Positions 25,677-35,719 of a stretch of DNA of 46,580 nt are shown one piece after another. The notes under the pieces were generated by a model. That model saw only the letters and a program-made list of their open reading frames with translations. It made no database searches and was not told where the DNA came from. A program made the position numbers and the translations under genes. Within the stretch, counting starts at the first letter, position 1; each line of letters starts with the position of its first letter. This DNA is from Opitutia bacterium (GTDB lineage: Bacteria > Verrucomicrobiota > Verrucomicrobiia > Opitutales > Opitutaceae): NCBI GenBank assembly GCA_947449835.1, contig CANFSZ010000019.1:1-46580 (forward strand). Direction: 5' to 3'.

Positions 25677-27233
25677 TTAATGCTTAAAATGACGTGAGCC
25701 GGTAAAGACCATGGCTAAACCACGGGCATCGGCCGCCGCGATCACCTCGGCATCACGGACAGAACCACCGGGTTGAATCGCGCACGTCGCCCCGGCTTCC
25801 GCCGCCGCGATCAAACCATCAGCGAACGGAAAAAGGGCTTCACTCGCCACGACCGAGCCGCGCAGATCCAGGCCCGCCTCGCTCGCTTTCCACACCGCGA
25901 TGCGCGAGCTATCGACTCGCGCCATCTGGCCGGCTCCGACGCCCAGGGTTTGTTCGCCGCGGCAGTAAACAATCGAGTTCGATTTGACGTGTTTGCCGAC
26001 TTTCCAGCCAAACAGCATGGCGCTCCATTCCTCGGCCGTGGGTTGACGCTGGGTCACAACCTTGAATTCACGCACGTTGCCGAGGGTGCGGTCTCGGTCT
26101 TGCACCAGCACGCCTCCGATCACCGAGCGTATTTCCTGCAACGCCTCCGCGCCCATCCCGGCCTTGGCAATCATGAGGCGCAGGTTTTTCTTTTTGGCAA
26201 AAATAGCGAGCGCCTCGACGGTGAACCGCGGGGCAATGATGACCTCGGTAAAAATCTCGGCAATCAACGTGGCGAGATCGGCCTCGAGCGTGCCGTTGAC
26301 GATGATGATGCCGCCAAAAGGGGCTTGCCGGTCCGTCGCGTAGGCTTTGTCCCAAGCCTCAAGCAGTGTATCCGCGCTGGCTACACCGCAGGGATTAGTG
26401 TGCTTCAAAATCGCGACGGTTGGGCGCTCAAACTCACCGATAAGGTAGGTGGCGGCGGTAATATCCAAAATATTATTGTAGCTCAACTCCTTGCCTTGGA
26501 GCTGTTCGTAATGCTCGTGAAAAGTGCCGTAGAGCGCCGCGTGTTGATGCGGGTTTTCGCCGTAGCGCAGGTTTTGCGCTTTTTTCCAGGAAAGTGAAAG
26601 CGTACCCGGCAGACCGCTCAAAGCCTCTAGGTCGGGGGTTTCGGCTTGAGCCGCCAAGTAACTCGCGATGGCCGCGTCGTAGCTTGCGGTACGCTGAAAC
26701 ACCTTGAGCGCGAGGCGACGGCGTAGGTCGTTGAGAGCTTCGCTCCCCTCGCCCGCGGTCAGCGCGGTCAGTACGCTGGTGTAATCATTCGGATCGCATA
26801 CGACGGTTACGCTCACGTGATTTTTGGCCGCGCTGCGCAACATGGAAGGCCCGCCGATATCGATGTTCTCGATGGCTTCCTCGAACTCGACATGCGGTTT
26901 GGCCACCGTGGCCTCAAAGGGATAAAGATTCACCACCACGAGATCGATCAGCTCGATCTGATTTTCACGCGCTTGGGCGAGGTGTTCCGGTTTATCGCGG
27001 CGGCAAAGAAGACCGCCGTGGATTTTGGGGTGAAGCGTCTTCACGCGTCCTTCCATGATTTCAGGAAACCCTGTGTGGTTGCCTACCTCAGTGACGGGCA
27101 GGCCTTTTTCCGCGAGCAATTTGGCGGTACCGCCGGTCGACAGGAGCGTGTAACCGTGCGTCCGCACCAGCGCCACCGCGAATTCTACCAGGCCCTGTTT
27201 GTCGCTGACGGAAAGAAGCGCGTATTTAGCCAT
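25677..27233 (-). CDS. purH: Bifunctional AICAR formyltransferase/IMP cyclohydrolase
   Basis: A 518-residue protein for the last two steps of purine synthesis. The N-terminal IMP cyclohydrolase domain (about 1-195: [41 protein letters not shown]) and the C-terminal transformylase ([34 protein letters not shown]) are complete. Length is normal. The start at 27233 (MAKYALL) is chosen; upstream in-frame sequence has no family similarity. The gene is divergent from the ApaG-domain gene. Confidence 0.97.
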   Translation of the reverse strand: MAKYALLSVSDKQGLVEFAVALVRTHGYTLLSTGGTAKLLAEKGLPVTEVGNHTGFPEIMEGRVKTLHPKIHGGLLCRRDKPEHLAQARENQIELIDLVVVNLYPFEATVAKPHVEFEEAIENIDIGGPSMLRSAAKNHVSVTVVCDPNDYTSVLTALTAGEGSEALNDLRRRLALKVFQRTASYDAAIASYLAAQAETPDLEALSGLPGTLSLSWKKAQNLRYGENPHQHAALYGTFHEHYEQLQGKELSYNNILDITAATYLIGEFERPTVAILKHTNPCGVASADTLLEAWDKAYATDRQAPFGGIIIVNGTLEADLATLIAEIFTEVIIAPRFTVEALAIFAKKKNLRLMIAKAGMGAEALQEIRSVIGGVLVQDRDRTLGNVREFKVVTQRQPTAEEWSAMLFGWKVGKHVKSNSIVYCRGEQTLGVGAGQMARVDSSRIAVWKASEAGLDLRGSVVASEALFPFADGLIAAAEAGATCAIQPGGSVRDAEVIAAADARGLAMVFTGSRHFKH

Positions 27234-27300
27234 GCTGCGTTTTTTGCGCAGGCCGACGATGCGCCGCAAGCCCGAAGCTGAGTTTTGTCCGCCGCAGCGC

Positions 27301-27723
27301 ATGCTTGCTCGTGGTGGGATTGTGCGTCAGTTATACATCGTGTCCTGCAGTTCCTACGAAATCCCCGGTCTCTCCGCTTCTCTTGATAAAATCACTTACC
27401 ATCACGGTGGTGTTAGTCTGCCCATGGAGAAGCCGCATGCGTTTGTTTATTTTGTGACGATTCACAACAGCTCCGAACACACGATCACCTTGCTCGGCCG
27501 CAAGTGGGTCTTGGAGCACGCTGACGGCTCCCACCTGGTGATCGAAGGCGATAAAATCATTGGCGAAACGCCACGCCTTGCCCCCGGTGAGCGCTTCTCC
27601 TACAACAGTTACCACGTGACTGGCTGTGAAGCTCGGGCCACAGGTTCTTTTCATGGGGTCGACGAAACCGGACGTAAAATTCACGTCGTGTTGCCGTCTT
27701 TCGAGCTCAAGATCCCGGCTTAA
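27301..27723 (+). CDS. apaG: ApaG-domain protein
   Basis: A 140-residue protein dominated by one ApaG (DUF525) beta-sandwich domain: FVYFVTIHNSSEHTITLLGRKWVL, then GETPRLAPGERFSYNSYH and SFELKIPA at the end. ApaG is linked to Co2+/Mg2+ resistance in E. coli, but its mechanism is unclear and the domain also occurs as a protein-interaction module. The start is uncertain: ATG 27301 is the most upstream candidate clear of the purH start, while internal GTG codons could give a slightly shorter protein. Confidence 0.82.
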   Translation: MLARGGIVRQLYIVSCSSYEIPGLSASLDKITYHHGGVSLPMEKPHAFVYFVTIHNSSEHTITLLGRKWVLEHADGSHLVIEGDKIIGETPRLAPGERFSYNSYHVTGCEARATGSFHGVDETGRKIHVVLPSFELKIPA

Positions 27724-27837
27724 ATCGGAGAACGCGCTCTTTTTCAGCGGCACTTGCTCCTGCGGCGCGAGGCACGCGGGCGAACTTGAAAATTCGTTCT
27801 CGTTCTCGCCGGCGATCTCGTGTTGGCTATTTCTTTC

Positions 27838-29196
27838 ATGAAGTTAACAGACCTCAACCGCGCGGGTGGCATCGGTGCCAATTCGATGTTCATCGAGCTC
27901 GGCGAACTCCGCATCGTCATCGACTGCGGCTTAAATCCTAAAGCAGTCGGCCGTGCCGCCTCTCCCGATCTTTCGCTGATTCGCGATAAGCCTCTCGATC
28001 TCATCATCATCACGCACTGTCACTTGGACCATATCGGCAGCTTGCCGGTCCTGATGCGCGAGCATCCCAACACCCCCGTGTTGATGACGACCTCCAGCCG
28101 CATGCTCATCGAGCGCATGCTCCACAATTCCGCCAACGTGATGATGCGCCAACGCGAAGAGGCCAACATCCCCGATTATCCACTTTTCACCCACGAAGAA
28201 ATCGATCGCTGCGGCAAACGCATGATCGGCTTGAATTTCAATCAAGCTAAACACTTCCGCGGCGCCAAAGACGAAATCGAAATCGTGTTCCATCCCGCCG
28301 GCCACGTCGCCGGCGCCGCCGCCGTCGAACTCGTCTACAAACACCGCGCCATCTTTTTTACCGGCGACGTCCTTTTCACCGATCAACGCACGCTCAAAGG
28401 CGCGCGCTTCCCCGCCGGTCATTTTGACACCGTCGTCACCGAAACCACGCGTGGCACCACCGAACGTCCGCTCGGCAAGAGTCGCTCCGAAGAAATGCTC
28501 CGCTTGGTAGCCAGCATCAACGACACCATCCAACGCGGCGGCTCCTTCCTCATTCCCGTTTTCGCGCTGGGTCGTATGCAGGAAGTCCTGACGATTATCC
28601 ACGACGCCCGCAAATTCGGTAAACTGGTCGACTTCCCCATTTTTGCCTCCGGTCTCGGGATGGACCTCGCCGATTATTTCGACGAAATCAGCCGAAAGAC
28701 CAAGCACGTCCAATTTAACCGCGGCATTATTAAAGATCTCAAAATCAAACCCACGCCACGCAAACTCGTGGCCGGTCAAGATCCGGGGCAAAACGCCTTG
28801 TACATCATTAGCTCTGGCATGCTGGTCGAGCGCACCCCCAGTTACACCCTAGCCTCCGGCCTTTTGGGCAATGCGCGCAACACCATTGGCTTCGTCGGCT
28901 ACTGCGACCCCGAAACGCCTGGCGGCGAACTCCTCGCCTCCGCCCCCGGTGACACCTTCCTCTTCAAAACCGCCAACGTTAAAACCAAAATTAAAGCCCG
29001 CGTGGAACGCTTCGAACTCAGCGGCCACGCCGATCGCGAAGAGCTTGTGCAATTCGCCGTCCAGACAGAAGCGCGCAGCGTCGTCCTTACCCACGGCGAC
29101 CCCGCCGCCCGCGCTTGGTTCATGACGCAGCTCAAAGCGCAGATGCCCAACAGCACCATTCTCGACCCCGTTCCGCTCCAAACCTATCAGGTTTAA
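27838..29196 (+). CDS. Metallo-beta-lactamase/beta-CASP RNA nuclease (CPSF73-like)
   Basis: A 452-residue MBL-fold enzyme with the zinc motif HCHLDH (60-65), a GHVAGAAA His, FTGDVLFTD Asp, and the beta-CASP insert with IPVFALGRMQEVLTII. The C-terminal motif SGHADREELVQF and VLTHGD match the metallo-dependent RNase group related to eukaryotic CPSF-73/Ysh1 and archaeal FttA-like proteins. It is probably an RNA endo- or exonuclease. It lacks the KH domains of the archaeal forms. The ATG at 27838 starts the first strand closely. A terminator follows. Confidence 0.88.
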   Translation: MKLTDLNRAGGIGANSMFIELGELRIVIDCGLNPKAVGRAASPDLSLIRDKPLDLIIITHCHLDHIGSLPVLMREHPNTPVLMTTSSRMLIERMLHNSANVMMRQREEANIPDYPLFTHEEIDRCGKRMIGLNFNQAKHFRGAKDEIEIVFHPAGHVAGAAAVELVYKHRAIFFTGDVLFTDQRTLKGARFPAGHFDTVVTETTRGTTERPLGKSRSEEMLRLVASINDTIQRGGSFLIPVFALGRMQEVLTIIHDARKFGKLVDFPIFASGLGMDLADYFDEISRKTKHVQFNRGIIKDLKIKPTPRKLVAGQDPGQNALYIISSGMLVERTPSYTLASGLLGNARNTIGFVGYCDPETPGGELLASAPGDTFLFKTANVKTKIKARVERFELSGHADREELVQFAVQTEARSVVLTHGDPAARAWFMTQLKAQMPNSTILDPVPLQTYQV

Positions 29197-29230
29197 GCCA
29201 ACGCGACGCTTCCGCATACCGCATCTCGCA

Positions 29231-29256
29231 AAAGCCGGCCGCAACGCCGGCTTTTT
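29231..29256 (+). terminator. Rho-independent terminator after the beta-CASP nuclease gene
   Basis: A 9-bp perfect stem AAAGCCGGC (29231-29239) with GCCGGCTTT (29246-29254), 6-nt loop and T run. It is in the convergent gap with the phosphatase gene and is nearly symmetric, so it may work in both directions. Confidence 0.88.
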
Positions 29257-29257
29257 G

Positions 29258-30055
29258 TTATCTCTGCACAAACTCCCGCAAACGTGCCGCCACGATGGGC
29301 CCACCGGCGATGTAAACGATCCGACCCATTTTCAGATCAAACGTCCGCATCGGTAATTGTGCGCCATTGATAAACGTCACCTCACCGCCGGCCGCCCGCA
29401 CCAGCGGAATCGCCGCCGCTAAATCCCAGATCTTCACATTGAAATCCACGCAGCCATCGAACAAGCCGGCCGCCACATAAGCCAGATGCAAGGTCGCGCT
29501 GCCCAGCCCGCGAATCTTAAATTGCGCGAGGACCGACTGCGTCGCCGGCAACCAAGCTGGATCGAATGGCCGATGAAATCCCACAATGCTTTCGCGATGA
29601 GGCGCCACATTAAGGACCGATACCACACGCTCGCCATCATGCATCCCAAATCCCGGACCACCGTGCATCAACACCCGCCGACTCAAATCATACACGACGC
29701 CGTAGATCGGCTCACCGCATTCACACAACGCCAATGAAATCGCGCAGTGCGGAATCCCGAGCGCAAAATTATTGGTCCCATCAATCGGGTCCAACACCCA
29801 AGAAAACGTCGAGCGCACGGGAATGGCCGCTCCCGACTCCGCCAATTCCTCGCTGAAAAACTGGTCATTAGGAAACTGCGCGGCCAACTCGCTAAAAATG
29901 TTTTCTGAGATGGCGACATCGACCGCCGTCACGCGCGTGCCGTCACTCTTCCAGCGACTTTCAGCCCGACCAAATTCGGCGTGCAACAAAGCCGTCTGCG
30001 CAGTGACCGCGCGTTTCGCCGCCTCAATCCGTTTCAAGATTTCATCGTTCGCCAT
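29258..30055 (-). CDS. Inositol-monophosphatase-family phosphatase
   Basis: A 265-residue Mg2+-dependent sugar phosphatase. The metal site is visible: SEEL, DPIDGTNNF (the family DPIDGT motif) and the C-terminal WDLAAAIPLVRAAGG. The family includes inositol monophosphatase, fructose-1,6-bisphosphatase-like and HisN-type histidinol phosphatases; the substrate cannot be set from sequence. No signal peptide. The start at 30055 (MANDEI) is preferred over one five codons upstream. It is last in a minus-strand run below dinB, with 97 bp between. Confidence 0.87.
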   Translation of the reverse strand: MANDEILKRIEAAKRAVTAQTALLHAEFGRAESRWKSDGTRVTAVDVAISENIFSELAAQFPNDQFFSEELAESGAAIPVRSTFSWVLDPIDGTNNFALGIPHCAISLALCECGEPIYGVVYDLSRRVLMHGGPGFGMHDGERVVSVLNVAPHRESIVGFHRPFDPAWLPATQSVLAQFKIRGLGSATLHLAYVAAGLFDGCVDFNVKIWDLAAAIPLVRAAGGEVTFINGAQLPMRTFDLKMGRIVYIAGGPIVAARLREFVQR

Positions 30056-30152
30056 CTCTGCACCAAACACACCAATAGCCCACAGACCAATTCATTTTGT
30101 GAATTCCTCTGTGAAACCTTATCGAGTCGCCCTCTTCGCCCACCGTGTCGGC

Positions 30153-31331
30153 CTAATCTCGCTTTCGGCCGCCCAATTGATGCCCGCGGGATACCCCTGC
30201 TGACGTTACGCCCCCATTTAAACGATCCAAAACTGCAGCTAGTTTCCGTCGTTTTTCATCACCTTGCGCAAACATCTCCAATTGCGCTCCACTCTCTTCA
30301 ACGCCCGAAAAACGCACGCTCACCAAACGCAACTTTCGTTGCTGATTCCACGCCTCGCGCAGAAGCGAACCCAAGAGCGGATAAAATGGGGCCTCCAGAT
30401 CACTCGCCTCTGTTAAACTTTTGGCCTGAGAGGTCTGCGTAAAATCTCCATAGCGCACCTTCACCGTCATCGTCCTGACGCGTTTCCCGTCAGCCCGCAC
30501 TTTCGGCAGCAATTCATCAATCATCCGTTTCGCGACACGCTCAATTTTAGAAAATTCACCGACATCCTCCGCAAACGTCTCCTGCTGCGAATAACTTTTT
30601 GCGTCCGGCGTGGTGGTTTCGACGGGACGATTGTCTTCCCCGCCAGCCATCGCCACCACCGCGGCCCAATCATTACCTAACGCTGCCTTCAATTCATGCT
30701 CACCTCGCCCACAAACATCACCGATAAGTTTCAACCCAAACTCAGCTAAAGCGGCCTCCGTCTTAGCTCCGATCCCCGGCAGTTTTCCTATGCTCAACGG
30801 CGCTAAAAAATCCCGCTCCGATCCCACCGGCACGACCACAAATCCCTGCGGCTTCCTCAGTTTGCTCGCGATCTGAGCTACTAGCTTGTTGGCCGCGATG
30901 CCCATTGAAACGGTGATCTCTAACTCGTCCCAAATTAACCGCTGTAACCTGCGCACCAAGTCCTCCACCTCGGCGGTGGTCTTGAGCGCACAAGGAGCCA
31001 GATCGAGATAACCTTCATCGATCGAGTTGCGTTGTACATATGGCGTGATCGATTCACACAGATCAAACATAGCCGCTGAAACTTGACCGTAGAGTCCGGT
31101 CGTATGCGGAATCATAATCAAATCGGGACACACGCGTAACGCCTGGCTCGTCGGCATCGGCGTATACACCCCGCAAGCTCGGGCTTCGTAACTGGCCGAG
31201 GAAATGATTCCTCGTTCTGTACCGCCTACGGCGCATTTTTTTCCGCGCAATTCCGGTCGCCGTGCCTGTTCACATCCCACGAAAAAAGCATCAGCGTCTA
31301 GATGAACAATAAATGGCAGCGCCGCTTTCAT
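30153..31331 (-). CDS. dinB: DNA polymerase IV (Y-family)
   Basis: A 392-residue translesion polymerase. Catalytic acidic residues are in HLDADAFFVG (Asp12) and SIDEGYLDL (Asp-Glu). The helix-hairpin-helix region LPGIGAKTEAALAEFGL and little-finger domain are present. SIDEG replaces the more common SIDEA. It lies downstream of the DUF3516 helicase on the same strand with a 79-bp gap, so co-transcription is possible but not shown. No LexA site was identified. Confidence 0.93.
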   Translation of the reverse strand: MKAALPFIVHLDADAFFVGCEQARRPELRGKKCAVGGTERGIISSASYEARACGVYTPMPTSQALRVCPDLIMIPHTTGLYGQVSAAMFDLCESITPYVQRNSIDEGYLDLAPCALKTTAEVEDLVRRLQRLIWDELEITVSMGIAANKLVAQIASKLRKPQGFVVVPVGSERDFLAPLSIGKLPGIGAKTEAALAEFGLKLIGDVCGRGEHELKAALGNDWAAVVAMAGGEDNRPVETTTPDAKSYSQQETFAEDVGEFSKIERVAKRMIDELLPKVRADGKRVRTMTVKVRYGDFTQTSQAKSLTEASDLEAPFYPLLGSLLREAWNQQRKLRLVSVRFSGVEESGAQLEMFAQGDEKRRKLAAVLDRLNGGVTSAGVSRGHQLGGRKRD

Positions 31332-31410
31332 CTTTGAATAAAGAACGCGTACGGAGTTTTACCCCAAGCGAATTCAAAAATCTTTGCAGTAAACATAACC
31401 CCAAAAAGTG

Positions 31411-33975
31411 TCACATAATAGGTGGCACTTCGCCCTGGGCACCCCCGATGGGACGCACGGTGATTAGACGCACCACAGGCCGGTTTTCAGTTCGCGATGC
31501 AGCCACCGAGACACCAAAAACGGCCTCCCAATCATTCGCTCCGTCGGCATCGACCAACACGTGCGCCACCTCCATCTCGCCAACACTTGCGGTGGCAATC
31601 TCACCCTCGCTCACGATGGCCCCAAAATGCGTGTGTTTCGTCGCTCGCCCCTCCGGATCTACCCGGAAACGACCCCGCGCCTCACCATACTGAGCAAACT
31701 CATTTCGGATCTTCTCGTGCTCTTCATCCCATGATAGCGCGCGCTGTAAAATCGATAAAATTTCCGTGCGAATGAGTCGCTTGAAGGCGGCCGCATCACG
31801 GGTAATATCGAAGCTCAACGGTCGCGCAGGTTTATCTGAGTTGCCATGATCGGGCGCGATCCAGTCGGGATTTCTCAAGCGTTCCCATTCCTCCAGTAAG
31901 CTCGCGTCCACGCCGCGGATTAACTCACGGAAGTACACTTCCATCTCGGCAACGTCTTCAGTTTTCGCGCTGTCGGGCACGGTTTGAGCGAGTACTTTCC
32001 AAACTTGGGTGAGGTGACGCAGCAAGAGCCCCTCCATACGTTCCAAGCCGTAATCTTTTACATAATCGGAAAACGAGCGGTAGCCTTCGAACATTTCACG
32101 AGCGATTGATTTCGGGCGCACGTTTTCGCTCTCGACCCACGGATGTGCGCCTGCGAAGGCGTTAAACGTAGCGTACAAAAATTCACGCAATGGTTTCACG
32201 TATTCTACTTCTTCGAGCTTCGCGATTCGCTCGTCGTATTCGACGCCCGCAGCTTTCATCTCCGCCATTTTTTCCGTCTTCAAGCGATCCACTTGCCGAC
32301 GTAATATCGCCTCCGGATCTTCCACGATGGCCTCACAAAGCGTAAGAACATCGAACGGATAATCTGGCGATTCGCGGTTCAACAGAGGCACCGTATCGAG
32401 CAGATATAAGGAAAGCGCCTGATGGAGGGAAAAATCGTTCTGCAGCTCGACGTTAACCCGTAATTTCCCACCGCTTCCGTCCCGTTCGGCGCGTGGAATA
32501 ACTTCCACGATTTTTCGCTCAATGAGAGCCCTGAATAATTGCCAAGCACGCGCACGGAGCGCGGGCTTGCGAGCGGCTGGCTCATGCGCATCGGCAATAA
32601 GCCGCTGCAAGGCCCGACAACCATCACCGGCGCGACTGAGCATGAGTAGCAACATTCCGTGCGAAAGAGCGAAGCGCGAGGTGAGTCCCTCCGGCGGGGC
32701 CGTCTGCAGGCGTTCAAAAGTTTTCGCGTCCCAGCCGACTGCTCCCTCGGGGGCGCGCGCCTTAATCAATTTGCGTAGTTTCTGGGGGTTGCCGGCTAGT
32801 TTTTCCTCGGCGCGTTTATTCTCAATCACATGCGCTGGCGCCTGCGCGATAACGTAACCGCGATCATCAAAACCGGCCCGGCCCGCCCGACCCGCGATTT
32901 GACGAAAATCCCGCACCGCCAACACCGCGGCTTTTTTCCCGTCATATTTCCAGAGCTGCGTGAACAGCACCGTGCGGATCGGCACGTTGATCCCAACTCC
33001 GAGCGTGTCGGTGCCACAGATCACTTTTAGCAGGCCTTTTTGCGCCAGCTGCTCCACCAGGATTTTATATTTGGGCAACAACCCCGCGTGATGCACGCCC
33101 ACGCCGTGCCGCAACCAGCGCTTCACTTCTTTGCCGTAGGGACTGTTAAACTTTACGCGCTCCAGCTCAGTCGCGATCGCAGACTTTTCGTCTTTTGAGC
33201 ACACGTCGAGGCTCATCAAATCCTGCGCCGCTTCGGCCGCATCGCGTTGCGTAAAATGCACCAAATATACTGGGGCGCGTTTTTGAATGAGCACTTCCGC
33301 CACCCGCTCAGTCAGCGGCGTCTCCGAATACTCAAAGGACAGAGGCACCGGCCGCCGCTCGCTCCGCACCGTCAAACTCGCCGCACCCGTCACGCGCGTT
33401 AACTCGCGTTCGAAAAACTCCGTCGCCCCCAGTGTAGCCGACATTAACAAAAAGCGAGCGCCCGTGAGCGTGAGCAAAGGCACCTGCCACGCCGTACCGC
33501 GTTCGACGTCCGAGTAGTAGTGAAACTCGTCCATAATCACCGCTTTCACCGCCGCGGCGCGCGGTCCGCCACCGAGCGCGATATTCGACAAGATTTCCGC
33601 CGTGCAACACAGCACCGGAGCGGCCACATTTACGCTCGCGTCGCCGGTCATCATGCCGACGTTTTCCGGACCGAAATCGCGGCACAGCGACAAAAATTTT
33701 TCATTCACCAGCGCCTTGATGGGACAGGTATAAACCGAGCGCTCGCCCGCACAAAGCGCCTTGAAATGCAGTGCGGCGGCAACCAGCGATTTTCCCGAGC
33801 CGGTCGGGGTGGCGAGAATCACATTTTTGCCATCAAACAACTCCAGAATCGCTTCCTCTTGTTCCGGATAAAGCGTGAGTCCTTTCGCGGAGGCTACCGC
33901 CAGAAATTTATCCATGACTGCATCCACGGTTGGCCGACCGGCCAACGGGGCCAGCAGAGGAATCGGCGACGTCAT
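31411..33975 (-). CDS. DUF3516-type superfamily 2 DEAD/DEAH helicase
   Basis: An 854-residue Ski2-like helicase. Motif [10 protein letters not shown] (about 45-53), motif II DEFH (DEFHYYSD), motif III SATL and motif [13 protein letters not shown] are all present. The region beyond about residue 500 matches the DUF3516 C-terminal extension known from actinobacterial helicases. It probably unwinds RNA or DNA, but no substrate is established. The start at 33975 (MTSPIPLL) leaves 46 bp before the trmO stop upstream. Together with dinB downstream it may have a role in repair, but this is only context. Confidence 0.88.
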   Translation of the reverse strand: MTSPIPLLAPLAGRPTVDAVMDKFLAVASAKGLTLYPEQEEAILELFDGKNVILATPTGSGKSLVAAALHFKALCAGERSVYTCPIKALVNEKFLSLCRDFGPENVGMMTGDASVNVAAPVLCCTAEILSNIALGGGPRAAAVKAVIMDEFHYYSDVERGTAWQVPLLTLTGARFLLMSATLGATEFFERELTRVTGAASLTVRSERRPVPLSFEYSETPLTERVAEVLIQKRAPVYLVHFTQRDAAEAAQDLMSLDVCSKDEKSAIATELERVKFNSPYGKEVKRWLRHGVGVHHAGLLPKYKILVEQLAQKGLLKVICGTDTLGVGINVPIRTVLFTQLWKYDGKKAAVLAVRDFRQIAGRAGRAGFDDRGYVIAQAPAHVIENKRAEEKLAGNPQKLRKLIKARAPEGAVGWDAKTFERLQTAPPEGLTSRFALSHGMLLLMLSRAGDGCRALQRLIADAHEPAARKPALRARAWQLFRALIERKIVEVIPRAERDGSGGKLRVNVELQNDFSLHQALSLYLLDTVPLLNRESPDYPFDVLTLCEAIVEDPEAILRRQVDRLKTEKMAEMKAAGVEYDERIAKLEEVEYVKPLREFLYATFNAFAGAHPWVESENVRPKSIAREMFEGYRSFSDYVKDYGLERMEGLLLRHLTQVWKVLAQTVPDSAKTEDVAEMEVYFRELIRGVDASLLEEWERLRNPDWIAPDHGNSDKPARPLSFDITRDAAAFKRLIRTEILSILQRALSWDEEHEKIRNEFAQYGEARGRFRVDPEGRATKHTHFGAIVSEGEIATASVGEMEVAHVLVDADGANDWEAVFGVSVAASRTENRPVVRLITVRPIGGAQGEVPPIM

Positions 33976-34021
33976 GGCCGAACAACGCCGATTACGTGCA
34001 CACAAGACAAGCCTTGCGCAC

Positions 34022-34765
34022 TCACGGCGCGCCCAAGCGCTCCAGCGCGCACACTTCGACGCGATCGCCCTCGAGCAGACGCCACCGCACGTTCCACCCG
34101 GCCACGCTCATGCCGTAGAGACGCGAGGTGTCGTGTTGATAAGCGGGTTGATGGTTGTGCTGTAAAAGCTGCCGCACGAGCGCCAAAGTTGCCGAGCCGT
34201 TTTCCGGCGTCGTGTTGAGCACATGCAGCGAAAGCTCGGGTGGGATGATGACGTTTTCCGCCGCACGGGCCGCCGGCGCCGCTTGCGCCCAATCCGCGCG
34301 CGCTTCGACGGGCGCTTCGCACCAAGGCAAGTACGGTTTGACGTCAAAAACGGGTGTCCCATCCACCGCATCAATGCCGGCAACGCGCAACATCAAGGTC
34401 GGCGATTTCTCAACGGCGATCAAACGCACCAAGCTCAGACCAAGGCCGTTGGGCCGATTCGGCGAGCGTGACGCGAAGACACCGACGCGCTCGTTACCCC
34501 CCAGCCGCGGCGGACGCACCGTGGCTGCGCCCGCCCATGTGTCGTTATGATGAAACTGCGTGATGAGCCAAATATGCGAGAACGCCTCGAGCCCACGCAC
34601 AAATTCGTTCCGCGCAAACTCCGGCGCAAACACGACGAGCCCTTCCGCCTCCGGCACGAGCCCGCTCTGCCGCGGCACGCCAAATTTCTCCAAAAAAGGC
34701 GTACGCAGCGTTGCGACCGGTCGCAACGGTTGCGGTTTGCGCGAGGAATGAACATTAGCTGACAT
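34022..34765 (-). CDS. trmO: tRNA (N6-threonylcarbamoyladenosine37) methyltransferase TrmO
   Basis: A 247-residue SAM-dependent enzyme (TsaA/YaeB family) that methylates t6A37 in some tRNAs. Diagnostic segments are [38 protein letters not shown] and [14 protein letters not shown]. The ATG at 34765 follows the stop of a small upstream reading frame in a TGATG overlap. It is divergent from the DTW-domain gene, another tRNA-modification enzyme. Confidence 0.92.
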   Translation of the reverse strand: MSANVHSSRKPQPLRPVATLRTPFLEKFGVPRQSGLVPEAEGLVVFAPEFARNEFVRGLEAFSHIWLITQFHHNDTWAGAATVRPPRLGGNERVGVFASRSPNRPNGLGLSLVRLIAVEKSPTLMLRVAGIDAVDGTPVFDVKPYLPWCEAPVEARADWAQAAPAARAAENVIIPPELSLHVLNTTPENGSATLALVRQLLQHNHQPAYQHDTSRLYGMSVAGWNVRWRLLEGDRVEVCALERLGAP

Positions 34766-34890
34766 CAATCATAATCTTGTGGGCCGAATCGCTGGATCGC
34801 AACGTCGCACTCACTAGGACGCTGACGACCTCCGTTCTTAAAGAGCTCCGCATAGTTTTGAGTTAACGTGGCGCGCATTGACCCCGCCAC
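34765..34890 (-). CDS. Possible small leader ORF coupled to trmO
   Basis: A short frame, 41 codons from GTG 34890 or 37 from ATG 34878, ends in a TGATG overlap with the trmO start. The GTG version has GGAG 8 bp upstream, unusual for this window. The predicted peptide (contains LTQNYAELFK and FGPQDYD) has no similarity I recognise. It may be a translational leader, a small protein or the remnant of a larger gene whose frame continues upstream across the DTW start. Confidence 0.3.
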   Translation of the reverse strand: MAGSMRATLTQNYAELFKNGGRQRPSECDVAIQRFGPQDYD

Positions 34891-34917
34891 GAGACCGGCT
34901 CCAATCTCAAGCTCCGC

Positions 34918-35664
34918 ATGAGTCGCATCACTTGTTACCGTTGTTTTTGGCCGCAGTCTCTCTGCTGGTGCAGCTCGATCACGCCTATGCCGACGCGGAC
35001 GAAATTCGTCTACCTCATGCACCCTAAAGAATTCAAACATGAGAAGGCCGGGACGGGACGTCTCACGCATCTCTGTCTTGCGACCAGCGAGATTCACATG
35101 GGATTAACGTTCGACACCCATGAACTGGTCCAAGCGTTGATCGCGGATCCGGCCAATTTCCCGGTCTTGGTTTATCCCGGACCGACGGCGCGTAATCTCA
35201 CTACGGGAGCCTTGAGCGAGACCGATCTAGGCGGCCGAAGCCTCGTGCTTTTTCTGCTCGATGGCACCTGGAGCGGCGCTCGCAAAATGCTCCGACTGAG
35301 CCCGAGTCTGCAACGGCTGCCGCGCGTGATGTTCACCCCGTCCGCCCCCAGTCGCTTCATCATCAAACAACAACCGCAGGCCGGTTGTCTTTCCACTTTA
35401 GAGACCACGCACGAGTTGCTCGTAGCCCTGGAAAAGTCCGGCCTCGACGCGTATCCTCTCCCGGCTCAGTTACACGATCTTTTCGCGCGAATGCAGTCTT
35501 ACCAAATTCGCTGCGCATCCGACCCTGCCCTCGCGGGCTATCGCCGCCGCGCCTATCGCACCCCGGCGGAGCGCGTGCTTACGCCGATCCGCCGACGCTA
35601 CATTCCGACGCCTGTTGAAGCGCCGAGCCCGACAACCTCAGTGCCAACACCGTTAACAGTTTAA
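34918..35664 (+). CDS. DTW-domain tRNA-uridine aminocarboxypropyltransferase
   Basis: A 248-residue TapT/TuaA-type enzyme that transfers the aminocarboxypropyl group of SAM to uridine (acp3U) in tRNA. The N-terminal zinc-like cysteines are Cys6, Cys9, Cys16 and Cys18, and the family DTW motif appears as LLDGTW (near residue 120), followed by SGARKML. The core is of normal length, with an extended Pro/Thr-rich C-terminus of about 25 residues. It is divergent from trmO, so the two tRNA modifiers share a 150-bp control region. Confidence 0.86.
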   Translation: MSRITCYRCFWPQSLCWCSSITPMPTRTKFVYLMHPKEFKHEKAGTGRLTHLCLATSEIHMGLTFDTHELVQALIADPANFPVLVYPGPTARNLTTGALSETDLGGRSLVLFLLDGTWSGARKMLRLSPSLQRLPRVMFTPSAPSRFIIKQQPQAGCLSTLETTHELLVALEKSGLDAYPLPAQLHDLFARMQSYQIRCASDPALAGYRRRAYRTPAERVLTPIRRRYIPTPVEAPSPTTSVPTPLTV

Positions 35665-35719
35665 GCAAGTACACGCGTTTTCGCCTAGCCGTGGCCGTGG
35701 CTCTGCGCACGATGAGCGC

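Noticed and set aside
30153-31331. SIDEG in dinB as a defective catalytic motif
   Set aside because: The catalytic Asp and Glu are present; Ala to Gly at the next position is tolerated in the family.
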